A stretch of 43,971 nucleotides of DNA from Candidatus Pacearchaeota archaeon. Its GTDB lineage: Archaea > Nanobdellota > Nanobdellia > Pacearchaeales > GW2011-AR1. The stretch is taken from contig JAOAJC010000002.1 in assembly GCA_026414385.1 (NCBI GenBank), positions 1-43,971 of the forward strand, in the 5' to 3' direction. Numbering within the stretch: position 1 is the first letter of the stretch; each line of letters opens with the position of its first letter. The notes beneath the pieces were generated by a model, which was not told the DNA's origin, ran no database searches, and saw only the letters and a list, made by a program, of their open reading frames with translations. Made by a program: the position numbers and the translations under genes. Positions 33,489 through 42,607 of the stretch are shown here, one piece after another.

Positions 33489-34961
33489 TTAATATTGTCT
33501 TGCGATATAGACAACAGCACTTGCTTTCTTTCCACAAATAACACACTTCCCATTCGCTTTTTCCTTTTCTAATTTTGTTCCCCTAACAGTTGCCCCTATT
33601 TCTTTCTCAACAATCTCTGCGCATTTTATCCCATCCATATCCACAGAACAAAAATTACATCGTGCAATAAATCCATTATCCATAAGATTTTTTATCTCAT
33701 CTGCATTTTTCGCATTTTTTATCCTGCTCTCAAATAATTTGTCAGCTTTTTTCATCAAATTTTTTCCACTCTCGTCAGCAACCTTTTTTATATATTCAAT
33801 TAAATCTTTTTCGTCAATAACTTCCTTTTTATCAATATCTCTCCGAAAAACAGTCAATTTTTTACTTTTGATATCTTTCAACCCAACATCAATCCTTATT
33901 GGAACGCCCTTCATTTCCCAATAATTAAATTTCTCGCCCGCGCTTCTCTCGCTCAAATCTATTTCCACGGAAGCAAATTTTTCAATAATCTTTTTTAACT
34001 CTTCTGTTTTTTTTAATACTTTATCATCTTTAACAACCGGAACAATCACAACATTCAATGGCGAAATTGCCCAAGGAAATTTCAATCCTTTATCATCGCC
34101 ATGAACAATTATCACACTTGCAAAAATTCTTGATACGGCAGGGCCATAACAAGTTATCCAAACATATTTTTCTTTTCCATCTTTGTCTTTAAATTTAACA
34201 TCAAATGCTCTTGAAAAATCTTGTTTTAATAAATGAGTTGATGGTTGTTGTATTAATTTTCCATCTGGATTTAAAACATCAGCAGCAAAAGTCCTATGTG
34301 CGCCGGGAAATTTATCCCAAGCAGGCCTCTCAAAAAATATGAATGGTAAACCAAAAACATCATGCAATACCTCTTTCGTAGTTTCCATATCTTCATAAAC
34401 TTGCCTCATAGCATCTTCTTCGGAAGCATGCGCACAATGCGCCTCAATCCAATGAAATTCTCTGCTCCTCATAAAAGGCCTCGTTGCCCTTGTCTCATAC
34501 CTAAAAACATTGGCTCTCTGATATGTCTTAAAAGGCAAATCTTTATAACTTCTTATCCATAAACTAAACATCTGATAAAATGCAGTCTCCGAAGTCGGCC
34601 TTAAAGCCAATCTCTCGTCAAGTTTTGTATCGCCTGCCTCACTAACCCAAAAAACCTGTGGAGTGAATCCCATAACATGAGCTGATTCTTTTTTCAAATT
34701 TGCTTCTGGGATTAACGTAGGAAACCAATATGGTTTATGGTTTTTTCTTTGTAAGGTTCTCTCCAAATAATCATACATTTTTTCCATAGCCAAAACACTC
34801 CACGGTTGAAAAACAATAAATCCCTTAACATTATACCTTATATCAGCCAATTCACACTTTTGCACAACTTCCGTATACCACTCAGAAAAATTTTCATTTT
34901 TCTTAACAGAAATCCCTTTCCCTTTATCATTTTTTTCAAACCCGCTCTTTTCTTTTTCCAT
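33489..34961 (-). CDS. proS: prolyl-tRNA synthetase, archaeal/eukaryotic type
   Basis: 490 aa from the ATG at 34961. Class II motifs: GFIVFQPWSVLAMEKM, RPTSETAFYQMFSLW, the motif 2 loop RYETRATRPFMRSREFHW, and AHRTFAADVL. The anticodon domain follows, then a C-terminal zinc-binding module with NFCSVDMDGIKC and KCVICGKKA, and a terminal Tyr (ARQY), all typical of archaeal ProRS without the bacterial editing insertion. It charges tRNA-Pro, one copy of which is in this window. Confidence 0.96.
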   Translation of the reverse strand: MEKEKSGFEKNDKGKGISVKKNENFSEWYTEVVQKCELADIRYNVKGFIVFQPWSVLAMEKMYDYLERTLQRKNHKPYWFPTLIPEANLKKESAHVMGFTPQVFWVSEAGDTKLDERLALRPTSETAFYQMFSLWIRSYKDLPFKTYQRANVFRYETRATRPFMRSREFHWIEAHCAHASEEDAMRQVYEDMETTKEVLHDVFGLPFIFFERPAWDKFPGAHRTFAADVLNPDGKLIQQPSTHLLKQDFSRAFDVKFKDKDGKEKYVWITCYGPAVSRIFASVIIVHGDDKGLKFPWAISPLNVVIVPVVKDDKVLKKTEELKKIIEKFASVEIDLSERSAGEKFNYWEMKGVPIRIDVGLKDIKSKKLTVFRRDIDKKEVIDEKDLIEYIKKVADESGKNLMKKADKLFESRIKNAKNADEIKNLMDNGFIARCNFCSVDMDGIKCAEIVEKEIGATVRGTKLEKEKANGKCVICGKKASAVVYIARQY

Positions 34962-35062
34962 CAATCTAAATAATATTTAGATATTTTAAAACTTGTTATT
35001 TATAAAGTTCTAAAATCACAAATTTAATGCACCCCTCGGTTTGTTAGATTTTGTTCATTCCA

Positions 35063-35692
35063 TCAAAAGCACACAAAACCCTGAGACTCACTATCATAAA
35101 TAACTTTCTTAAAATATTTTCTTAATTTTCTCTCTATGGTTTTTTTAAATTTTTCATCAAGTTTTTTTAATTTTCCAGGATTTGGACAATAATGCCATAA
35201 TCTTCCGCCATTTTTCAAAACTCTTCTCAACTCAGCATAAAAACCCTCAAAATAAAGTCCAGGGGCAAGTTTAAATGTTGGGGGATCATGAATAATTACA
35301 TCAAAAAAAGAATCGTTAAATTTCTTTATACCCTCTGTTACATCCTCTTCTTTAATTATAATTTTTGGATTATTGAAAAGTTTTTCGCTTGCTTTGTTTA
35401 ATTTTGCAATTTTTAAAACGTTCTCATCTTTTTCAAAACTATAAACTTTCTCAACATCTTTTATTTCTGCAGAAAAGATTGCAGTATATCCCAAACCACA
35501 ACAACAATCAAGAACAATTCCATATGGTTTTGCAGCTCCAATTTTTAACAAACTATCTTGAAGCGGATCTATCTTAACAAACCTATGCATAGGAACTCCA
35601 GAAATTTTTAATGTCGGAATCGTTTTTGTCTCATACAATTGATAAAATTTTTTAGTCTTATTAGAGTAAAATTGAATTTTTTCGCCCATCAT
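35063..35692 (-). CDS. SAM-dependent methyltransferase, COG2521-like
   Basis: 209 aa. SAM-binding motif I is VLDCCCGLGYTAIFSA, acidic loop YSFEKDENVL, and motif IV is FDVIIHDPPTFKLAPG. The DPPTF tetrad resembles N-methyltransferases acting on nucleic acid or protein amines. The N-terminal FYQLYETKTIPTLKISGVPM HRF matches the archaeal COG2521 family, whose target is not established. It is followed 17 nt upstream by the PC4-like gene, probably an operon. Confidence 0.8.
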   Translation of the reverse strand: MMGEKIQFYSNKTKKFYQLYETKTIPTLKISGVPMHRFVKIDPLQDSLLKIGAAKPYGIVLDCCCGLGYTAIFSAEIKDVEKVYSFEKDENVLKIAKLNKASEKLFNNPKIIIKEEDVTEGIKKFNDSFFDVIIHDPPTFKLAPGLYFEGFYAELRRVLKNGGRLWHYCPNPGKLKKLDEKFKKTIERKLRKYFKKVIYDSESQGFVCF

Positions 35693-35709
35693 TAAATATT
35701 TAACAGCAA

Positions 35710-36036
35710 CTAAAATTCTTTTTCTTCAATACTCGTTATTTTTTCTTTTTTCACACTCTTTTTCCCAGAAGATTCTTCAGAAGATAAATTTGTTTGCCCG
35801 TTAGATAATTTTCCTTGTAACTCCATTAACTCGCTTTCATCTATTGAATTAATTGCTTGTTTAAAAGCAGAAAAATTATCCGCGCTTATTCTTGTCCCAG
35901 CTTTTGTAAATCCAGTGTATCTATCAGATTTAACAAACTCTCTTATTGTAACGCCAATTTTGCCACCAAAATCATCAATTCTTACGACAATATCAGTATC
36001 AGAATTTTTTGATATTCTTGCAATATCTCTCTCCAT
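35710..36036 (-). CDS. PC4-like single-stranded DNA-binding protein
   Basis: 108 aa. The first 60 residues hold the PC4/p15 fold: DTDIVVRIDDFGGKIGVTIR and YTGFTKAGTRISADNFSAFK. PC4 proteins bind ssDNA as beta-rich dimers and act in transcription or repair; homologues occur in phages, bacteria and archaea. The C-terminal half is Ser/Glu/Lys-rich and disordered-looking. It precedes the methyltransferase gene by 17 nt. Family by pattern. Confidence 0.65.
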   Translation of the reverse strand: MERDIARISKNSDTDIVVRIDDFGGKIGVTIREFVKSDRYTGFTKAGTRISADNFSAFKQAINSIDESELMELQGKLSNGQTNLSSEESSGKKSVKKEKITSIEEKEF

Positions 36037-36302
36037 TCTAATTTTGAGTTACTCTCCTATTTAAAGGTTCTTATGTTTCATAAATTTTATCTCATAATCA
36101 CAATTAGATAACATCTTTAGATAAAGATATTTTTAATAATAAACCATTAAATAATTTTGATTAGAGTTATACTAATCCAGAAGATAATTTAAAAAATTTA
36201 TGTCATAAAACAATTTATTAAAAATTAATAAAACACAGTTTAGCATTCAATTATTATTAAAAAATTAGAAACCCTTAAAACCCTCTTTATCTAAATATAA
36301 TA

Positions 36303-37658
36303 ATGCTAAAACTATACAATACGCTAACAAGAAAAAAAGAAACTTTTAAGCCAATTAAAAAACAATTAGTTAAAATGTATTCGTGTGGTCCAACCGTTTA
36401 TAATTATGCGCATATAGGAAATCTAAGAACTTATATTTTTAATGACCTCCTAAAAAGAGTTTTGTTATATAATAAATACAAAGTTAAACACGCAATGAAC
36501 ATTACCGATGTTGATGATAAAATAATAAAAAAATGTAATGAAGAAAAAATTAGTTTAAAAGAACTAACATCAAAATATGAGAAAGCTTTTTTCTCAGACA
36601 TAGAAGAATTAAACATAATAAAACCATCTTGCATATTAAGAGCGACAGAAACAATAAAAGAAATAGTCAGTTTGATAAAAATATTAATGAAAAAAGGTTA
36701 TGCCTATCAAAGCCAAGATGGAATTTATTTTTCAATTTCAAAATTTAAAAATTATGGTAAATTAGCATTATTAGAAAAAATAAAAACAACAAAAGAAAGA
36801 ATTAACAAAGACGAATACTCAAAAGAAAACCCGCAAGATTTTGCGCTTTGGAAATTCTATAAAGAAGAAGATGGAAATGTTTTTTGGGAAACAGAAATAG
36901 GCAAAGGACGCCCAGGATGGCATATAGAGTGTTCAGCCATGTCAATTAAATGTCTTGGAAAAAGTTTTGACATTCATACAGGAGCAATTGATTTAATCTT
37001 CCCCCACCATACAAATGAAATTGCTCAAAGCGAAGCAGCAACAGGAAAAAAATTTGTTAATTATTGGATTCACGGAGCCCACCTAACTTTAAAAGACGAG
37101 AAAATGGCAAAATCAGCGGGAAACACAATCTATCTTTCTAATTTAAAAGAAAAAGGATTCAACCCAATAATTTTTAGGTATTTGTGTTTGCAAAATCATT
37201 ATAGAAGTCCAATGTCGTTTTCGTTTGATAATCTTGAAGCAGCAAAATCATCATATGAAAGAATAAAAAGAAAAATAATTATTTTAAAAAAAGAACACGC
37301 AAAATTAAATGACAAAACAAAAATTTACGAAAAGCAATTTCTTGAAGCAATAAACGACGATTTGAATATGCCGCTTGCATTGCAAGTTTTTTATAAAGCG
37401 CTTGACGACATTGATTTTAGTTCAGAAAAAAAATTAAAACTTCTTGAAAAATTTGACGAAGTTTTTGGATTAGGAATAAAAGACATAAAAGAAGAAAAAC
37501 TATCAATCCCAGAAGAAATTAACAAACTAATAAAACAAAGAGAAAAGTTAAGAGAAGAAAAAAATTTCAAAGAAGCAGATAAAATTAGAGAAATGATAAG
37601 ACAAAAAGGATTTTTATTAGAAGATAGCCCGGAAGGCACAAAAATACAAAAGATATAA
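36303..37658 (+). CDS. cysS: cysteinyl-tRNA synthetase
   Basis: 451 aa. Class I Rossmann motifs: MYSCGPTVYNYAHIGNLRTY (HIGH-type HIGN), AMNITDVDDKII, zinc ligands (CSCG side and HTNEIAQSEA with ECSAM), and KMAKSAGN for KMSKS. The anticodon and helical bundle domain ends with a C-terminal KADKIREMI. It makes Cys-tRNA directly, so the indirect SepRS route is not needed. A 265-bp AT-rich gap precedes it with no obvious strong promoter. 9 nt separate it from polX. Confidence 0.95.
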   Translation: MLKLYNTLTRKKETFKPIKKQLVKMYSCGPTVYNYAHIGNLRTYIFNDLLKRVLLYNKYKVKHAMNITDVDDKIIKKCNEEKISLKELTSKYEKAFFSDIEELNIIKPSCILRATETIKEIVSLIKILMKKGYAYQSQDGIYFSISKFKNYGKLALLEKIKTTKERINKDEYSKENPQDFALWKFYKEEDGNVFWETEIGKGRPGWHIECSAMSIKCLGKSFDIHTGAIDLIFPHHTNEIAQSEAATGKKFVNYWIHGAHLTLKDEKMAKSAGNTIYLSNLKEKGFNPIIFRYLCLQNHYRSPMSFSFDNLEAAKSSYERIKRKIIILKKEHAKLNDKTKIYEKQFLEAINDDLNMPLALQVFYKALDDIDFSSEKKLKLLEKFDEVFGLGIKDIKEEKLSIPEEINKLIKQREKLREEKNFKEADKIREMIRQKGFLLEDSPEGTKIQKI

Positions 37659-37667
37659 AGAGATAAG

Positions 37668-38627
37668 ATGTCAAAAAACTCGGAAATAGCAAAAATATTC
37701 TATGAAATAGCAGACATATTAGAAATGCAAAATGTTCAATGGAAACCAAGAGCATACAGGCAAGCAGCACAATCTATAGAATCACTAAAAGAAGATGTTG
37801 AAAAGCTATATCAAAAAGGCAATATAGAAAAGTTGGAACAAATTCCAAACATAGGAGAAGCCCTTGCAAAAAAAATCGTAGAATACTTAAAAACAGGAAA
37901 AATAAAAGAACATAAAAAACTGCTTAAATCAATTCCCAAACATACAAGAGAATTAATGCAAATTCCAGGATTAGGAGCAAAAAAAATTAAAAAATTACAT
38001 GATATATTAAAGATTAGCACAATAAACCAACTTGAAAAAGCAGCAAGAGAACATAAAATAAGAAATTTATTCGGTTTTGGAGAAAAATCGGAAAAAGACA
38101 TTCTTGAAGCAATAGAACTATCAAAAATATCAAAAGATAGAATTCCATTAAAAGAAGCACAAAAAGAAGCAAAAAAGATAATAAACCAACTTAAAAAACT
38201 AAAAAATATTGAAAAAATAGAAGCAGCCGGTTCAATAAGAAGAAAAAAACCGTTCATAAGAGACATTGACATTTTAGTATCATCAAATAATCCTGAAAAA
38301 GTAATAAATGCCTTTGTAAAACTAAAGAATCTTAAAAAAATTCTTGGAAAAGGCGCCACAAAAGCAACAATAATTTTAAAATCAGGAATTCAAGCAGACA
38401 TTCGTGTAATCAACCCAAAATCATGGGGAGCAGGTTTGCTTTATTTTACCGGAAATAAAAACTACAATATAATGATAAGAAAAATAGCAATTAAAAAAGG
38501 GTTTAAACTAAGTGAATATGGTTTGTTTGATAAAAAAACAGGCAAAATGATAGCAGGAAAAACAGAGAAAGAAATAGCAAAAAAACTAAACATTAAATTA
38601 CCGAAACCAGAGAACAGAGAAATTTAG
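37668..38627 (+). CDS. polX: family X DNA polymerase, PHP-less
   Basis: 319 aa. The 8-kDa domain (IAKIFYEIADILEMQNVQWK) precedes helix-hairpin-helix motifs (QIPNIGEALAKKIVEY and LMQIPGLGAKKIKKLHDIL), then the palm with metal ligands in RRKKPFIRDIDILV and the third Asp in IQADIRVI, and the thumb with TGNKNYNIMIR. Bacterial and many archaeal PolX enzymes carry a C-terminal PHP phosphoesterase; here the protein ends before it. The enzyme likely fills short gaps in base excision repair. Confidence 0.9.
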   Translation: MSKNSEIAKIFYEIADILEMQNVQWKPRAYRQAAQSIESLKEDVEKLYQKGNIEKLEQIPNIGEALAKKIVEYLKTGKIKEHKKLLKSIPKHTRELMQIPGLGAKKIKKLHDILKISTINQLEKAAREHKIRNLFGFGEKSEKDILEAIELSKISKDRIPLKEAQKEAKKIINQLKKLKNIEKIEAAGSIRRKKPFIRDIDILVSSNNPEKVINAFVKLKNLKKILGKGATKATIILKSGIQADIRVINPKSWGAGLLYFTGNKNYNIMIRKIAIKKGFKLSEYGLFDKKTGKMIAGKTEKEIAKKLNIKLPKPENREI

Positions 38628-38732
38628 AATCTTATTCTTTTACTAAATTAAAAATTTGTTTAACAATCATTTTCTACAATAAATCTTTTTATTTTAAAAT
38701 CAATCTTTTTCCGCCCGACACTGAATAAGATT
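38628..38732. repeat. 10-bp inverted repeat after polX
   Basis: AATCTTATTC (38628-38637) and GAATAAGATT (38723-38732) are exact complements about 85 bp apart in the gap before the M64 gene. It could close an RNA or be chance in AT-rich DNA; the interior shows no further helix. Confidence 0.25.
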
Positions 38733-38816
38733 TAATACCTCTTAATTAATGCAAAACTTCTATTTAATCGTGCAATACAAGCTAAACTATTTAAGCAGTT
38801 TTTTCTTTTATTAATC

Positions 38817-40472
38817 ATGGTGATAAGCATATCAATGAATCAAGTTTTAATTTTTATCTCAATTATTGCTTTAATTGCGGGCACTATTGTTATTTATGAA
38901 ATAACAAAAACAAAAGAGATTATTCCACTATTACCGGCGCCATTTTCATCAAAAGAAATCGTAAATGTTGAACCAAAATCATCACAACAAGGCACGACTT
39001 TCGTTATAACTGCTACCTCTTCCAAAACCAAAGAAGAACAAGATGCGTATCTAATTGTCCAAAATGGAAATTTCACAGAACAAATTCTTTTATTTGATAA
39101 TGGAAAATTCTATGACTCTCTACCTCGTGACGGAATTTACGGCGGTTTTTTTAACTCGGAAGGCAAACCAATAGGACAATATGAAATCAAAAATAAAAAT
39201 AAAATATTAGCAACATTTTCCATCTATAAACCCGATTGTTCAACCATTTACGAATCAAAATTAAATACAACAAAAATAAAATTTTTAATTCTCCCGCACG
39301 GTTACTCTGATTATTTCGAATTTGAAAACGATGCGAAAAACCTTCTCCTTGGTAAAGATTCTATCCTAACAAAAGAACCATTTGCTTCTAATCTTGATAA
39401 ACTAAGTTTTTCAATTGTTCCCTCCTACCAAGATATGCAATGCGAAATAGGATGTAAAAAAGTTCCGACAGCAATATGTTGCAATGATAAAATCGTTGTT
39501 CAAGAAGCATCAAAATGCCAATATGATTATTTGATTGTTCTAATTAAAAACAAAGAAATATGTGGTTCTGCTTCTTTCTACGCAAAAATATGTTCAAAAA
39601 ATCCTCTTTCCAATATGGTATTAATGCACGAACTTGGACATAGCTTCGGAAACCTCGCAGACGAATATACTTATGAAGAAGTTTTCGGAGATTATTCAAT
39701 CGGAGAGTTTGAAGTAGCGAATTGCGATGTTTTACCATGCACTAAATGGAACGAGATAACAACAAATTGCTTCCAAGGATGCACATATTCATCTTTATAC
39801 CGCTCAGAAGAAAAAGAATCAATTATGTACGACTATATTCCCGTTTATAATAAAGTATGTCAAAACCAAATTCAAAAAGTTATTAACAACTATGTTAATA
39901 CAAAAGCCAAATACGAACGCCCTGCAAAAAGCTATTTTGTCTCAATGGAATACAACAATGGTAATATCTCAATTAAAAACATATTTCTAAAACCCGTTCA
40001 AGCCCCGATAACAATAACAAAATCACAATTTTCAGCCAAAATAACGAACAAACAAGGCAATGTTATCTATTCATCTTTCATTAATGTCCCCATAATAAAT
40101 TTTCCGATTATCGGCCCTTCTTCAATTCCGACAATTCAAAACAATTTTGAATTTGCAACAATTCTACCATTTTCTAATAACGCAGAAATATTAGAAATAC
40201 AGAAAGACAACAGCACAATTGCTTCAGCTTCACTTGCTCCATTCTCAAACAATTGCGGAAATAATGTTTGCGATTCCAACGAAAATCACATTTTGTGTAA
40301 AGAAGATTGTTCTATAAAAGATGGATTTTGTCAAACCTCTTCCTGCGACCCAGATTGTCCCTCACAAAAAGGATGCGAGCAAAAGCGAATTGCTTATTTT
40401 ATAATCTCTATTCTTGTCATCATAGCAATTATTGCAGCGATTTATATAATAATAAAAAGAAAGTCAGATTAA
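38817..40472 (+). CDS. membrane-anchored M64-like metalloprotease
   Basis: 551 aa. An N-terminal helix (VLIFISIIALIAGTIVIYEI) and a C-terminal helix (IAYFIISILVIIAIIAAIYI) flank a large extracellular part. An N-terminal beta domain (QGTTFVITATSS) is followed by the peptidase M64 pattern LPHGYSDYFEFENDAKNLLL and zinc site LMHELGHSFGNLADEYTYEE (His271, His275). A cysteine-rich CGNNVCDSNENHILCKEDC segment lies before the final helix. M64 enzymes cleave proteins outside the cell. Topology and substrate are inferred. Confidence 0.85.
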   Translation: MVISISMNQVLIFISIIALIAGTIVIYEITKTKEIIPLLPAPFSSKEIVNVEPKSSQQGTTFVITATSSKTKEEQDAYLIVQNGNFTEQILLFDNGKFYDSLPRDGIYGGFFNSEGKPIGQYEIKNKNKILATFSIYKPDCSTIYESKLNTTKIKFLILPHGYSDYFEFENDAKNLLLGKDSILTKEPFASNLDKLSFSIVPSYQDMQCEIGCKKVPTAICCNDKIVVQEASKCQYDYLIVLIKNKEICGSASFYAKICSKNPLSNMVLMHELGHSFGNLADEYTYEEVFGDYSIGEFEVANCDVLPCTKWNEITTNCFQGCTYSSLYRSEEKESIMYDYIPVYNKVCQNQIQKVINNYVNTKAKYERPAKSYFVSMEYNNGNISIKNIFLKPVQAPITITKSQFSAKITNKQGNVIYSSFINVPIINFPIIGPSSIPTIQNNFEFATILPFSNNAEILEIQKDNSTIASASLAPFSNNCGNNVCDSNENHILCKEDCSIKDGFCQTSSCDPDCPSQKGCEQKRIAYFIISILVIIAIIAAIYIIIKRKSD

Positions 40473-40549
40473 AATCTACTTACGACGCAACTTAAACAAT
40501 TAACCCCCAATAACTAAAATCAAAACCCACAATAACTATTAACAAATTT

Positions 40550-41347
40550 TTATTGTGCAGTTAAACCACCATCAACAACTAAAATATGTCCTGTAATAAA
40601 AGAACTCTCATCACTTGCCAAAAACAAAACAGCGTTTGCAACCTCTTCGGCTTTTCCAATCCTACCAAGGGGATGCATCTCATTAAGCGATTTTCTTGTT
40701 TCTTCCGGCTCTGGCGATTTTGATATAAATCTCTCTATCATTGGAGTTTCTATTGCTCCAGGGCAAATACAATTTACCCTAATCTTACTTTTCGCATAAT
40801 CAATTGCGATTTGTTTTGTTAAAGCAATCACCCCCCCTTTTGAAGCAGAATATGCAGCAAGATTCGGAAATCCAACCAATCCTGCACTTGAAGCATTATT
40901 TATTATAGAGCCACCGCCATTTCGTATCATATAAGGGATTGCATATTTACATCCATAAAAAACCCCCTTCAAATTAATATCAAGAACTTTTGACAATTCC
41001 TCACCACTAGTTTCTACAACCGGTTTTTGCAATTCTATTCCCGCATTATTAAACAAAATGTCAAGTTTTTTGTATTTTCTCAATGCTTCTGCAACCAATA
41101 TTTTTACATCATCTTCATTGGAAACATCAGTTTTAACAAAAATTCCATCACCATTATTTGCTTTTATCTGTTCAATAGCAATTTTACCAGCATCACTATC
41201 CCTCGAAGCAACAACTACTTTCGCCCCCTCTTTTGCAAACAAAATTGCCGTTGCTAATCCTATTCCAGAGGTCCCACCAGTTATAATCGCAACCTTTCCT
41301 TTTAATCTTAATTTATCTTCCTTAACACGGAATTGTGCACCTGCCAC
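40550..41347 (-). CDS. short-chain dehydrogenase/reductase
   Basis: 265 aa from the GTG at 41347, chosen because GGGGGGAG lies 4 nt upstream; the track frame begins at a TTG 23 codons earlier inside the SEC-C gene. It has the NAD(P) motif VAIITGGTSGIGLATAI, NNAG, Ser-Tyr-Lys catalysis in NNASSAGLVG and AAYSASKGG, and CPGAIETPM. Asp/Arg after the second strand (VVASRDSDAG) suggests NADP preference. It oxidises or reduces alcohols or keto groups; substrate unknown. Confidence 0.88.
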   Translation of the reverse strand: MAGAQFRVKEDKLRLKGKVAIITGGTSGIGLATAILFAKEGAKVVVASRDSDAGKIAIEQIKANNGDGIFVKTDVSNEDDVKILVAEALRKYKKLDILFNNAGIELQKPVVETSGEELSKVLDINLKGVFYGCKYAIPYMIRNGGGSIINNASSAGLVGFPNLAAYSASKGGVIALTKQIAIDYAKSKIRVNCICPGAIETPMIERFISKSPEPEETRKSLNEMHPLGRIGKAEEVANAVLFLASDESSFITGHILVVDGGLTAQ

Positions 41348-41450
41348 AACACTCCCCCCATTTTTTATTAGAACCGCACTTGCAAAGAACGCAAACCACT
41401 CTTTTCTTATTATCAAAAGATTGCTTTCTCTTCTTCACCCTATTTTTCAT
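41322..41450 (-). CDS. 42-aa SEC-C-type zinc peptide
   Basis: Missed by the track. It begins MKNRVKKRKQSFDNKKRVVC and ends VLCKCGSNKKWGECCGRCTIPC. The CxCGSxKKWxxCCG pattern is the SEC-C motif, a zinc site found at the end of SecA and in small standalone proteins. The first half is basic. The SDR gene begins inside its last codons in another frame, with the SDR ribosome site also inside it, so translation is probably coupled. A TATA-like ATATTTAAAT lies about 25 nt upstream. Confidence 0.65.
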   Translation of the reverse strand: MKNRVKKRKQSFDNKKRVVCVLCKCGSNKKWGECCGRCTIPC

Positions 41451-41553
41451 CAAAAATAATGGATTTTAGAATTTAAATATCTTGCGAATTACCTCTTTTT
41501 AGTAACTAAATACAAACACAGCTTTTAGTCAAATAATGTTGTTTAATTAAAAA

Positions 41554-41757
41554 TCAATATTTTCCCCATTTGATTGTTTTCCAAATCCTCTCATGAATAA
41601 AAAAGAATATCATTTTTATTAATGTCAAAACAGCTGTAAACCTCAACGAATTGTAAAAATTTCCATAAATTAAATAAACAGCTACAAGTGTTATGGCAAA
41701 AGAAAAAATCTCCCAAACAACCCCTTTCAAAAAGCTTCTTTCATATGTGGAAGGCAT
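41554..41757 (-). CDS. DUF2061 membrane protein
   Basis: 67 aa with two transmembrane helices and the DUF2061 pattern: ERSFLKGVVWEIFSFAITLV, then FHERIWKTIKWGKY near the C-terminus (HERIWxxIxWG). Full family length. DUF2061 proteins are small membrane proteins of unknown function, widespread in bacteria and archaea. Confidence 0.85.
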   Translation of the reverse strand: MPSTYERSFLKGVVWEIFSFAITLVAVYLIYGNFYNSLRFTAVLTLIKMIFFFIHERIWKTIKWGKY

Positions 41758-41810
41758 AAGCTAACAAAATCATTGTTATTTATAAATTTAAAGAATTCAA
41801 AATCAAAAAA

Positions 41811-41892
41811 CGCCCGCGCCAGGAATCGAACCTGGATATCCTTGCGGAAACACGCGCTCCAGGCGTGCGCAGTACCATTGTGCCACGCGGGC
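41811..41892 (-). tRNA. tRNA-Ser(GGA)
   Basis: 82 nt. Acceptor GCCCGCG/CGCGGGC with G73; anticodon arm CACGC-CTGGAGC-GCGTG, anticodon GGA. A long variable arm (TTTCCGCAAGGATAT) marks a class II tRNA, as expected for Ser. T arm CCAGG-TTCGATT-CCTGG. No intron, no CCA. Confidence 0.92.
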
Positions 41893-41992
41893 TTAAATAA
41901 TAAACGCAAAAAACACCTTTTAAGCATTTTGTTTAAAGACTATTTTGCACAACAACAATAATTAATAAATCACAAAAACAACATAATAAAAA

Positions 41993-42577
41993 ATGAACGA
42001 GTGGAAAAATAAAAGATTATTATGGGACGAATTCTTTATGTTTCATGCTCTATTAGCGTCCTTTAGATCAAGTTGCTTACACTTACACAATGGCGCAGTA
42101 ATAATAATGAATAAAAGAATAATAGCATCAGGTTATAATGGCGCCCCGCCAGGAATTCAAAATTGTCTTAAAAGAGGGTGCAGAAAAGAAGAACAAAAAA
42201 TAGAATTTCAAGAAAAAGACAGGGGCGTTTGCAGAGGAACTCATGCCGAAATGAATGCACTAAGTCAAATTTCTCGTTGGAATTTAGAACATAATCCTGC
42301 CATTTACACAATATATGAACCATGCAACTCATGTCTAAAAGCAATTTTAGGAAGCGGAATTGGCAGAATAATTTATCTAATAGAATATTCAGAAAAAAAA
42401 GAAGCAAAAAACTTAAAAGAAGAACTAATAATGGAAAGCGGAATGTTCAGATATAATCCAAAAGGAACAAACATTGTTTACGAACCCGGAGAAATTCCAG
42501 AAGGAAATGGTTTTTTTAGAATGAAATTGGATAAAAGTAGATTAATTGAATTATTGCAAAATTACCAAACACAATAA
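41993..42577 (+). CDS. dCMP deaminase (ComEB family)
   Basis: 194 aa. The zinc motif is THAEMNAL plus EPCNSCLKAI (HAE and PCxxC), with SGYNGAPPGIQNC for substrate contact and a CRGTH segment. The enzyme deaminates dCMP to dUMP, feeding thymidylate synthase, whose gene lies 30 nt away in convergent orientation. No allosteric-site features are clear. It is divergent from tRNA-Ser. Confidence 0.9.
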   Translation: MNEWKNKRLLWDEFFMFHALLASFRSSCLHLHNGAVIIMNKRIIASGYNGAPPGIQNCLKRGCRKEEQKIEFQEKDRGVCRGTHAEMNALSQISRWNLEHNPAIYTIYEPCNSCLKAILGSGIGRIIYLIEYSEKKEAKNLKEELIMESGMFRYNPKGTNIVYEPGEIPEGNGFFRMKLDKSRLIELLQNYQTQ

Positions 42578-42607
42578 ATGTCTATCAAAAATTATTTTAA
42601 ATATTCC

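Noticed and set aside
40550-41416. SDR start at the TTG 41416
   Set aside because: The added 23 residues overlap the SEC-C peptide in another frame and are not SDR-like; GTG 41347 has a good ribosome site.
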